Below, piece by piece: positions 1-6,567 of a DNA stretch of 22,954 nucleotides (positions within the stretch are counted from its first letter, which is position 1; the number at the start of each line of letters is the position of its first letter). The notes under the pieces were generated by a model that was not told the DNA's origin, searched no databases, and saw only the letters and a program-made list of their open reading frames with translations. Origin of the DNA: an uncultured Bacteroidales bacterium (GTDB lineage Bacteria; Bacteroidota; Bacteroidia; Bacteroidales; UBA932); assembly GCA_900544815.1 (NCBI GenBank), contig UQWT01000032.1, forward strand, positions 1 through 22,954, read 5' to 3'. Both the position numbers and the translations under genes were made by a program.

Positions 1-22
1 CATCTTCAGTGCGTTAAAAGAG

Positions 23-590
23 AGCGATGCCGCCATACTTGGCGCCAGCGCTCTCGGTTGGTAATTGCTATGCAATTACCAAACAGCCGAAGGCGCGAGC
101 GGAGCGAGCTAAAAGCGTTGCGAAGCAACTGCACCAAGCGAAGACCTCTGAGCAGCGATGCCGCCATACTTGGCGCCAGCGCTCTCGGTTGGTAATTGCT
201 ATGCAATTACCAAACAGCCGAAGGCGCGAGCGGAGCGAGCTAAAAGCGTTGCGAAGCAACTGCACCAAGCGAAGACCTCTGAGCAGCGATGCCGCCATAC
301 TTGGCGCCAGCGCTCTCGGTTGGTAATTGCTATGCAATTACCAAACAGCCGAAGGCGCGAGCGGAGCGAGCTAAAAGCGTTGCGAAGCAACTGCACCAAG
401 CGAAGACCTCTGAGCAGCGATGCCGCCATACTTGGCGCCAGCGCTCTCGGTTGGTAATTGCTATGCAATTGCCAAACAGCCGAAGGCGCGAGCGGAGCGA
501 GCTAAAAGCGTTGCGAAGCAACTGCACCAAGCGAAGACCTCTGAGCAGCGATGCCGCCATACTTGGCGCCAGCGCTCTAGGTTGGTAATT
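23..590. repeat. 131-bp tandem repeat array, about 4.3 copies
   Basis: Four full copies and a partial fifth with a period of exactly 131 bp; the unit's 'gatgccgccatacttggcgc' recurs at 26, 157, 288, 419 and 550. Copies are almost identical: I see A to G at 471 in copy 4 and C to A at 579 in the partial copy. Each unit holds a perfect 9-bp inverted repeat (GGTAATTGC-tat-GCAATTACC), a 5-bp stem (GTTGC-gaa-GCAAC), a direct repeat GCGAGC-gga-GCGAGC, and the palindromes GGCGCC and AGCGCT. Because 131 is not a multiple of 3, reading frames rotate from copy to copy, so the roughly 90-codon open frames here are artefacts of the repeat. The window edge cuts off what lies to the left. Confidence 0.95.
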
Positions 591-712
591 TTGTTAAAAA
601 TCATCCTATTCTACTGCCTAACTTTCACGACTCGCCAATTCTCACGTACTACATGTACGCTGCGGTTGTCTCGCGTTTAGTTAGTTGTATAACAGGCGTT
701 TTTTAACAAAAT
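588..712. repeat. 125-bp interrupted palindrome, copy 1
   Basis: The outer arms are a perfect 13-bp inverted repeat (attttgttaaaaa at 588-600, its complement at 700-712). The centre is the near-palindrome gtactacatgtac (646-658), at the dyad axis. The inner arms match only partly. The core 'ctcacgtac-N5-gtacgctgcggt' recurs at 6436-6456, in an element of almost the same length with unrelated outer arms. It begins where the 131-bp array ends. It is too long for an ordinary intrinsic terminator, but it could form a large hairpin in RNA or a cruciform in DNA. Confidence 0.8.
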
Positions 713-951
713 AATGCAGAGGTAAATCATTTTTGGCTTTTGTGTCCCGCCGGGGAATTGAACATATAGAGCATTTTTGGCGTTGGCTTTGGCTGTTTTT
801 AGGGTAAAGACAGCTTTGGTGTTAGCGTTGGCTAAAATTAATTAGCTAAAGCCAAAGCTGCACGTAGGCGAACAGCTTTTGAGACAGAGTAGGCTATAAA
901 ATAGAAGACTGCAAATAAAGAATATATAAGATAAAGTTAATATAAAATACA
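713..951. other. Non-coding gap with dispersed 'gcgttggctttggc' element (copy A)
   Basis: I see no gene here. Positions 776-802 match 1900-1926 exactly (27 nt), and the similarity continues weakly to about 840. A perfect 9-bp inverted repeat, CAGCTTTGG (810-818) with CCAAAGCTG, brackets an AT-rich centre. The two copies of the element stand either side of the hydroxyacid dehydrogenase gene. I found no convincing TTTG/TAnnTTTG promoter for the gene at 952. Confidence 0.6.
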
Positions 952-1893
952 ATGTACAAGATAGTATTTTTAGATGCCGCTACATTGGGCGATACATCAT
1001 TAGAAAAAATAAAGAAACATGGGGAGCTAATCTGCTACCCATACACACAGCCAAATGAGGTGTTTGAAAGAATAAAGGGGGCAGACATAATAATCACAAA
1101 CAAAGTTTATATTGGGAAGGAGCAGATAGATTCGTCACAATCCCTCAAACTTATATGCGTAGCTGCAACCGGAACCAATAACGTAGATATACCATACGCA
1201 AGCTCAAAAGGTATCCCGGTAAAGAATGTGGCAGGTTATTCAACAGAGAGCGTGGTGCAGATAACATACGCCCTTTTGCTCTCATTGTGCTGTCACATAG
1301 AATATTATGACAATGCTGTAAAGAGCGGAAGCTATTCAAAAGGGCAGTCATTCACAGACGTTGCAAAGACCTATATGGAGTTGTCGGGAAAAACATTTGG
1401 GATAATAGGCTTGGGAACAATAGGCCATCGCGTAGCAGATATAGCCGCAGCCTTTGGAATGAATGTGGTGTACTACTCAACATCGGGAGTTTCGCGTTCA
1501 GACAAATATAAAATGGTGTCATTGGAGGAGCTGCTCAAAACATCAGATGTTGTCTCCATTCACGCACCACTAAATGTAAAAACCAATAACCTTTTAACCC
1601 TTAATGAGTTAAAGCTTATGAAGCCAACAGCGTATCTAATAAACATAGGGCGTGGCGGAATAGTAAACGAAGCAGATCTTGTAACGGCAGTAGGGGAGAA
1701 GATCATAGCAGGAGCCGGTTTGGATGTATATACTAAAGAGCCGCTGCCGCTCAATTCCCCATACCTTTTGCTTCCCGACAAATCCTCATTTATCTTTACT
1801 CCGCATATTGGCTGGGCAAGCGCAGAGGCACGCGAAAGGCTCGTATCATTGATGGCAGAAAATATTATAGAGTTTAAGAATACAGGTAGGTAA
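952..1893 (+). CDS. D-2-hydroxyacid dehydrogenase (NAD-dependent, glycerate dehydrogenase-like)
   Basis: The 313-residue protein fits the D-isomer-specific 2-hydroxyacid dehydrogenase family, cytosolic enzymes that interconvert 2-oxoacids and D-2-hydroxyacids with NAD(H). The Rossmann glycine motif GLGTIG is at residues 153-158. The expected catalytic triad is present: Arg234 in NIGRGG, Glu263 in DVYTKEP, and His285 in PHIGW. The length is normal for the family. The overall pattern is closest to glycerate/hydroxypyruvate reductases, but the substrate cannot be fixed from sequence, so no symbol is given. The ATG at 952 is chosen because the family's N-terminal strand (KIVFLDA) begins there; no clear Shine-Dalgarno is seen, as is usual in Bacteroidota. 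The next gene starts 158 bp downstream on the same strand. Confidence 0.9.
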   Translation: MYKIVFLDAATLGDTSLEKIKKHGELICYPYTQPNEVFERIKGADIIITNKVYIGKEQIDSSQSLKLICVAATGTNNVDIPYASSKGIPVKNVAGYSTESVVQITYALLLSLCCHIEYYDNAVKSGSYSKGQSFTDVAKTYMELSGKTFGIIGLGTIGHRVADIAAAFGMNVVYYSTSGVSRSDKYKMVSLEELLKTSDVVSIHAPLNVKTNNLLTLNELKLMKPTAYLINIGRGGIVNEADLVTAVGEKIIAGAGLDVYTKEPLPLNSPYLLLPDKSSFIFTPHIGWASAEARERLVSLMAENIIEFKNTGR

Positions 1894-1899
1894 AAGTGC

Positions 1900-1975
1900 T
1901 TTGGCGTTGGCTTTGGCTGTTTTTAGAGTAAAGAGGGTAGATAGCTTTAGCGTTGGCATTGGCTATAATTGAGTT
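1900..1975. repeat. Dispersed 'gcgttggctttggc' element (copy B)
   Basis: Positions 1900-1926 are identical to 776-802, followed by one substitution and then 'gtaaaga' in both. The rest (agcgttggcattggct) is a looser match to copy A. A shorter trace with 'aaaagcgttggcgttagcc' lies at about 17705-17723, next to 'tttatagttaatagtt'; a similar phrase occurs at 1973-2000. It is non-coding and its function is unknown. Confidence 0.6.
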
Positions 1976-2051
1976 AATAGTTGAGAGTTTATAGTTTATA
2001 GAGAAAAGAAGAAAAACTTTTTGTGATTATATTGCATGAAAATAAAAAATT

Positions 2052-2879
2052 ATGAAGGATTTAAGGAATAAAGTTATAGTCATAACCGGAGCAAGTTCCG
2101 GAATAGGATACGGAGTAGCAGAGGAGTTTGCAAAAGAGGGAATGAGACTCACAATAGCTGCCAGAAACATAGACAAGCTGAACGAGATGATACCTCATCT
2201 CAAGGAGCTTGGAGCTGTAGATGTTTTGGCAGTCAAGACAGACGTAACCAAAGAAGAGGATTGTAAAAACTTAATAGACAAAACGGTAGAAAGATTTGGC
2301 GGAGTAGATATACTTGTAAACAACGCAGGAATATCAATGAGAGCCATGTTTAAAGACCTCCATTTGGATGTAATTAGAAACCTTATGAATGTAAACTTCT
2401 GGGGAACGGTTTACTGTACTAAATATGCCCTTCCGTACCTGTTAAAGGTACAAGGCAGCGTTGTTGGTGTAATCTCCATAGCAGGCTTTAAAGGGCTACC
2501 TGCCCGCACAGGCTATTCGGCATCTAAATTTGCAATCTATGGCTTTTTGGATACCCTAAGAGTTGAACATCTGCCTGAGAAACTTCATGTAATGATCTTC
2601 GCTCCGGGATTTACAGCATCTAACATTAGGAACGTTGCGCTTACAGCAGATGGCAGCCAACAGGGAGAAACCCCTCGCGATGAAGGTAAGATGATGACAG
2701 CCAACGAGGTGGCACGTAAAATGGTCAAAGGCATCAAGAGACGCAAGAGCCAGATTATTCTTACCCCAATAGGAAAACTTACAGTCTTGCTTAATAAATT
2801 TTTCCCTCGCCTTGTAGACAGATTGGAGTTCAATTATATGAAGAAAGAGCCAGATTCGCCATTTGGCCAAAAGTCATAA
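2052..2879 (+). CDS. Short-chain dehydrogenase/reductase (SDR family)
   Basis: A 275-residue classical SDR oxidoreductase. Visible motifs are the cofactor-binding TGASSGIG at residues 12-19, the structural NNAG at 90-93, the catalytic Ser142, the Tyr155-x3-Lys159 pair (YSASK) and PGF at 185-187. The tail after about residue 235 is basic and hydrophobic (ILTPIGKLTVLLNKFFPRLV) and may sit at the membrane, as in DHRS7-like SDRs acting on lipid substrates; this is inference. The substrate is unknown. Arg38 and Asn39 follow the second strand, which favours NADP(H). The start is the ATG that leads directly into the first strand. The gene follows the hydroxyacid dehydrogenase in the same direction, but the 158-bp gap holding a repeat argues against a tight operon. 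Confidence 0.92.
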   Translation: MKDLRNKVIVITGASSGIGYGVAEEFAKEGMRLTIAARNIDKLNEMIPHLKELGAVDVLAVKTDVTKEEDCKNLIDKTVERFGGVDILVNNAGISMRAMFKDLHLDVIRNLMNVNFWGTVYCTKYALPYLLKVQGSVVGVISIAGFKGLPARTGYSASKFAIYGFLDTLRVEHLPEKLHVMIFAPGFTASNIRNVALTADGSQQGETPRDEGKMMTANEVARKMVKGIKRRKSQIILTPIGKLTVLLNKFFPRLVDRLEFNYMKKEPDSPFGQKS

Positions 2880-3187
2880 TAAAAGTGGATATCTATATGC
2901 TTCCACCATATTGGGGAGGTTTGGGATGATGCTTTACGGGTATTTTAATGGATGTTTTTAACGGATGTTTGTTAGTGGATAGCAACAGTAACATTATTCT
3001 TTTTTCAATCCATGAACAATAGCTGGTAACCATCATCACACAACTCTTGCCAGACCCCTGCAGCCCAATTATATTCAAGAAAAATATCGTTATCGGAGAA
3101 GAAAGTCTGGTGACAAGGGACGAATCCGGTATTACGACCATAAGCATTTATGATTTCCTGCTGAAGGACAATTCATTGGAACAGTAA
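2880..3187 (+). pseudogene. Decayed coding stretch, family unrecognised
   Basis: One + frame stays coding-like from about 2930 to the TAA at 3185-3187 and is broken only by a TAG at 3020-3022 and by a TGA at 2927-2929 at its upstream edge. Translation either side of the TAG reads like one protein (MDVFNGCLLVDSNSN... before it, KNIVIGEESLVTRDESGITT after it). About 70% of first codon positions after the TAG are purines, as in real genes. There is no plausible start for the second half. I do not recognise the family. The best reading is the C-terminal relic of a gene disrupted by point mutation and 5' loss. An open minus-strand frame over the same DNA is taken as its shadow. Confidence 0.45.
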
Positions 3188-3219
3188 ACCTTAAATATCC
3201 TGTTGCAAAAAACTCATCT

Positions 3220-3411
3220 ATGCGAATACAGGAAAAATTACTATACTACCTCTATTTTAGAGATACTAGTTCAATACACACTAAATTTGTAAAAAAGCTA
3301 ACAAATACAGATAGCGTTGTAATTTTATACTCAAATGATGAAAAACACATCTTAGCTATAATAAATGGCGTTGTTTTTACGGTCTCTTGCAAAGAGACCG
3401 TCATAGTTTAG
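3220..3411 (+). CDS. Doubtful small hypothetical protein (63 aa)
   Basis: A 63-codon frame beginning MRIQEKLLYYLYFRD and ending CKETVIV. The composition is plausible (mixed charge, short hydrophobic strands), but I recognise no domain, signal peptide or membrane segment. It starts 32 bp after the decayed stretch and could be a further fragment of the same lost locus. A perfect 10-bp hairpin (3379-3401) lies inside its last codons, which is unusual for a gene end and lowers confidence. No promoter or ribosome binding site is evident. Confidence 0.3.
   Translation: MRIQEKLLYYLYFRDTSSIHTKFVKKLTNTDSVVILYSNDEKHILAIINGVVFTVSCKETVIV
3379..3401. repeat. Perfect 10-bp stem-loop between convergent genes
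   Basis: ACGGTCTCTT-gca-AAGAGACCGT is a perfect inverted repeat with a 3-nt loop, in the zone between the + strand genes and the convergent cca/HD gene. Neither strand has a T-run after the stem, so it is not a textbook intrinsic terminator. It could still stop transcription or protect an mRNA 3' end. Confidence 0.6.
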
Positions 3412-3458
3412 GGCTATCTCAATAGTGTATAGTGTAATTTAGACTGTAGATTTATCTG

Positions 3459-4883
3459 TTATTGTAAAGAGTTAGGGCATAATCCCAATTCGGCGGCTTT
3501 CTGCTGCATAAGTTCCACAGCGGCATCATGGTTATTTGGAATAATACCATCAAGAATGGCGTTTTTTACATACTCTTTAATAATGCCAATCTCCCTGCAT
3601 GGCGGTATGTTATAACGTTCCATAATAAGCTCGCCTGTAATGGGATTCTGAAAGTTACGTATAGCATCCTTCTCTTCAACCTCAACCATCTTCTGCTTTA
3701 CAAGCTCAAAATTTCGTTTATGACGAGCTACAGTCTTGTCGTTCTTGGAGGTTATATCTGCATTGCATAGGATCATAAGATCATCTATGTCATCTCCGGC
3801 ATCAAAGAGCAGACGCCTTACGGCCGAATCTGTTACCTCCTCCTGCACAAGGGCAATGGGCCTAAGATGAAGCAATACCAATTTCTGTACATACTTCATC
3901 TTCTCGTTAAGAGGAAGCTTAAGCTGCCTGAATATCCCCGGAATCATCTTGCTGCCTATAAACTCATGGCCGTGGAAGGTCCAGCCGATACCCTCTTCAT
4001 ATTTTTTTGTAGCAGGTTTGGCTATATCGTGTAGAAGAGCGGCCCATCTCAGCCATAGATTATCAGATTTGGAGGCCACATTGTCAACAACCTGCAATGT
4101 GTGAGCAAAATTGTCCTTGTGCTCTTTGCCATCTACATTCTCAACACCGGCCAATTTGCAGAGCTGTGGAAAGAACTCCTCCAACAGGCCTGTGTCATAC
4201 AGCAGTTGCAATCCTACAGATGGTTTTGGCGATAGCAGTATCTTGTGCATCTCCTCGCTGATTCTCTCAATAGAGAGTATCTCTAACCTTTTCCTGTTGC
4301 GCTTTATGCTTTCCAAAGATTCCGGAACAATGCTAAATCCCAACTGTGATGCAAACCTTACCGCCCTAATCATACGTAACGGGTCATCTGAGTATGTGGT
4401 ATCTGGGTCTAATGGGGTGCGGATAACCTTCTTATGCAGATCTTCAACACCTCCAAACGGATCTACCAAAGAGTCAAAATCCTCTTTCTGCAGGCTTAGA
4501 GCAAGTGCATTTATTGTAAAATCCCGCCTCTCCTGATCCTCTTTAAGTGTTCCGTTCTCAACTATGGGCTTCCTTGAATTTGCTCTGTAAGACTCCTTTC
4601 TAGCACCCACAAACTCCAACTCAAGCCCCTCTTTAATCCCCTTTACACCATGGATATTTATCATTGCCGTTCCAAAATTCTTAAACACGCTCACACGCGA
4701 ATGCAGTACCTTGCCAACAGCCTCGGCAAGCTCAATACCGCTTCCCTCCACAACAATATCTATATCCTTGCTAGGCCTGCCAAGCAGACAATCTCTAACA
4801 TATCCGCCTATCACAAAAGCCCTTACGTTAAGTGCACGGGCCTGCTCGGCGACAATTCCAAATATCTCGTTATCCAAAAACAT
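3459..4883 (-). CDS. CCA tRNA nucleotidyltransferase / poly(A) polymerase family with HD domain
   Basis: A 474-residue class II nucleotidyltransferase that would add or repair the 3' CCA end of tRNAs in the cytosol. The head domain shows GGYVRD (26-31), the metal-binding Asp40-Ile-Asp42, RRDFTINAL (119-127) and DPLRMIRAVRFA (167-178). The C-terminal half carries an HD phosphohydrolase-like domain with His261 and LLHDIAKP (283-290), usual in the long bacterial form. Length and architecture are normal for Bacteroidota. The start lies 2 bp after the stop of the HsdR_N-like gene, so the two are probably co-transcribed and translationally coupled. Whether it adds CCA or poly(A) is not decided by sequence reading; CCA addition is the likely role. 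Confidence 0.93.
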   Translation of the reverse strand: MFLDNEIFGIVAEQARALNVRAFVIGGYVRDCLLGRPSKDIDIVVEGSGIELAEAVGKVLHSRVSVFKNFGTAMINIHGVKGIKEGLELEFVGARKESYRANSRKPIVENGTLKEDQERRDFTINALALSLQKEDFDSLVDPFGGVEDLHKKVIRTPLDPDTTYSDDPLRMIRAVRFASQLGFSIVPESLESIKRNRKRLEILSIERISEEMHKILLSPKPSVGLQLLYDTGLLEEFFPQLCKLAGVENVDGKEHKDNFAHTLQVVDNVASKSDNLWLRWAALLHDIAKPATKKYEEGIGWTFHGHEFIGSKMIPGIFRQLKLPLNEKMKYVQKLVLLHLRPIALVQEEVTDSAVRRLLFDAGDDIDDLMILCNADITSKNDKTVARHKRNFELVKQKMVEVEEKDAIRNFQNPITGELIMERYNIPPCREIGIIKEYVKNAILDGIIPNNHDAAVELMQQKAAELGLCPNSLQ

Positions 4884-4885
4884 AT

Positions 4886-5299
4886 CTACTCTCCCTTTGC
4901 CTCAAAATAAGAAGGAATCTTATTTACATATTCATACCCCTTTTCTCCAACACCAAGCCTGCATACGTACACCACCTCACCGTTGGTTATTACAAGATAC
5001 CTTGCACCCAAGACCATATTGTATCTAATGGCCTGTTCCATAACGGATCCATCCAATTTGACGCTCGGAGCCTTGCATTCAAAAATTACCAAAGGGGCTA
5101 AGCTTCTGTCAAAAGCAACAATATCGCATCTGAAACTCTTTTTACCCAATTTAATGCTGTATTCGGCGGAGAGAAGTCCAATAGGATATCCCTTATTGCC
5201 AACCAACCATCTTATAAGCTGTTGTCGGACATTCTCCTCCGGGGTAAGAGCAACCCTTTTCCTCCTTATGGGGCAGAAAACCGTATGTTCCATCTGCAA
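4886..5299 (-). CDS. Small HsdR_N-like PD-(D/E)xK protein
   Basis: A 137-residue protein resembling the isolated N-terminal domain of type I restriction enzyme R subunits. It has a helical PEENVRQQLIRWL opening (20-32), then Glu46 in the SAEYSI strand, Asp59 in RCDIVAFD, and Glu74-Cys-Lys76 in VIFECKAP, matching the D...ExK nuclease core, and a strand with YLVITNGEVVYVCRL. No helicase or methylase partner is nearby, so it is not a working restriction system. From memory, Bacteroidota often carry this small protein near holA, which would suggest a housekeeping DNA or RNA role; the function is unknown. The alternative start at Met3 cannot be excluded. Its 3' end nearly touches the tRNA nucleotidyltransferase gene. 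Confidence 0.85.
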   Translation of the reverse strand: MQMEHTVFCPIRRKRVALTPEENVRQQLIRWLVGNKGYPIGLLSAEYSIKLGKKSFRCDIVAFDRSLAPLVIFECKAPSVKLDGSVMEQAIRYNMVLGARYLVITNGEVVYVCRLGVGEKGYEYVNKIPSYFEAKGE

Positions 5300-5304
5300 T
5301 AATT

Positions 5305-5336
5305 TTTGCCAAAGATATAAAAAAGTTATACTTTTA
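5305..5336 (+). promoter_or_regulatory. Probable holA promoter (Bacteroidota type)
   Basis: TTTG at 5305-5308, a 20-nt spacer, then TACTTTTA at 5329-5336 (7 of 8 against TAnnTTTG). The start codon is 20 nt further on. On the opposite strand a perfect TATCTTTG (complement of 5310-5317) stands 10 nt before the HsdR_N-like gene's start, without a matching -33 box. The two divergent promoters appear to overlap in this 57-bp gap. Confidence 0.5.
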
Positions 5337-5356
5337 GCTCATAAAAAGAGAGATAT

Positions 5357-6388
5357 ATGGCAATGTCCTTTAAAGAAAAAAGAGATATAAGAGCAGAGCT
5401 CTTGGAGATAATCACAGATATTAAAAACCATAAATTTGCACCGGTTTATCTTATCTGCGGAGATGAGCCATATTACGGAGATCTTATAATAGATGCGCTA
5501 TCTGAGTACGTGTTGCAGCCGCAAGAAAAAGACTTTAACTTTATAACACTGTATGGCTCAGATGTGAACGGAGGTCAGATAGACAATCTTGCCAAAAAAT
5601 ATCCTATGTTTGCCGAGCATCAGCTCATAATTGTAAAGGAGGCACAGAACATAAGCAAGCCTGAACAGTTAGAGCCATACCTCTCCAATCCGCTTCCCGA
5701 AACCGTTCTGGCGCTCTTTTACTCATCCGGCACTCCGGACAAACGCACAAGTTTCTACAAGACATTAAAGAAGAATGCCCTTGTCTTTGAATCAGAGCCT
5801 CTTAAAGAGACAGAGGTAGAGGGCTGGGTAAAAAGATACCTGCAAAAACGCAATATAGGGATTGAACCCGAGGCACTAACCCTTTTCTCAACAAACGTGA
5901 GCCTCTCTTTAAGGACAATTGTTTTGGAATTAGAGAAACTTATTAAGGCGCTTCCCGACAAAACCTCAACAATAACTACATCTCTTGTTGAGGAGAATAT
6001 AGGTGTAAGCAGGGAGTACAACATATTCCAGCTTAACAGGGCCATAATAGAACGTAATTCTGCCAAAGCGTTAAAGATAGCAACCTATCTTGGAAACAAC
6101 AGCAGAAAATTCCCTATTCAGGCAAATCTCGGTGGAATGTTTTATGAGTTCTACAACCTCGAAAAGTACTATGTATATACAAAGATGGGAGGGAGTAGTA
6201 CCGGTGCAAAATTCCCATACTCACCATCCTATTACCAGATAGGTATAAGAAACTACAGCGGCAGGGCACTTATGAGGATTATAGCATTGCTAAATGAGTA
6301 TGACTTTAAATCAAAAAGCAGCGACTCCGGCGTTGCTACGGACGGAGAGCTGCTTATAGAGCTTGTCATAAAGATCCTGTCTTTATAA
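5357..6388 (+). CDS. holA: DNA polymerase III subunit delta
   Basis: A 343-residue protein matching the clamp-loader delta subunit, which opens the beta sliding clamp during DNA replication. The N-terminal domain opens with the typical VYLICGDEPYYGDLIIDAL, followed by the FITLYGSD region, the central KYPMFAEHQLIIVKEAQN strand, and a C-terminal helical collar domain (ISVxxxYNIFQLNRAI-like region and SYYQIGIRNYSG). Length is normal. The start is the first ATG after the promoter; a second in-frame Met lies two codons later. The stop codon (6386-6388) is the first base triplet of the 122-bp palindrome shared with the convergent alr gene. Confidence 0.92.
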   Translation: MAMSFKEKRDIRAELLEIITDIKNHKFAPVYLICGDEPYYGDLIIDALSEYVLQPQEKDFNFITLYGSDVNGGQIDNLAKKYPMFAEHQLIIVKEAQNISKPEQLEPYLSNPLPETVLALFYSSGTPDKRTSFYKTLKKNALVFESEPLKETEVEGWVKRYLQKRNIGIEPEALTLFSTNVSLSLRTIVLELEKLIKALPDKTSTITTSLVEENIGVSREYNIFQLNRAIIERNSAKALKIATYLGNNSRKFPIQANLGGMFYEFYNLEKYYVYTKMGGSSTGAKFPYSPSYYQIGIRNYSGRALMRIIALLNEYDFKSKSSDSGVATDGELLIELVIKILSL

Positions 6389-6507
6389 AATTGTATAAAA
6401 AGGTACTTTCTGCGTTACGCTTACTTTTTCAATCCTCACGTACCTTAAGTACGCTTCGGTGTTAAAAAGTTCGCAAGCTTTAAAATTCCACTTTTTATAC
6501 AATTTTA
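6386..6507. repeat. 122-bp interrupted palindrome, copy 2, between holA and alr
   Basis: The outer arms are a perfect 17-bp inverted repeat (taaaattgtataaaaag at 6386-6402, complement at 6491-6507). Inner matches include the ctttttnaa stretch. The near-palindromic centre gtaccttaagtac (6440-6452) sits on the dyad axis. The core 'ctcacgtac-N5-gtacgcttcggt' matches copy 1 at 642-665, but the outer arms do not. It could act as a two-way terminator for these convergent genes. Confidence 0.85.
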
Positions 6508-6567
6508 TTGTTAAAATAATGGAAAGGAACAAAAATTCTAATAATTCTGTCCAATCCTGTTTTGTGC

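Noticed and set aside
27..680. Several 76-99 codon open frames on both strands in the 131-bp array.
   Set aside because: They are the same sequence repeated with the period and rotate frame each copy; no ribosome site or protein-like composition, so they are repeat artefacts.
738..765. Minus strand 'gttcaattccccggcgggac', resembling a tRNA T-arm and 3' end.
   Set aside because: The left half of the T-stem does not pair and no D-arm or anticodon arm lies upstream, so no tRNA is called; a relic of an integration site cannot be shown.
2893..3147. Minus-strand 84-codon frame with a Walker-A-like GLQGSGKS.
   Set aside because: Surroundings do not look like a P-loop ATPase, it is short, and the overlapping + frame has better codon-position bias. 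The motif appears by chance.
4886..5299. Remnant of a type I restriction system.
   Set aside because: The protein appears complete as a solo domain, has intact key residues and sits in a housekeeping context, with no helicase, methylase or specificity genes.
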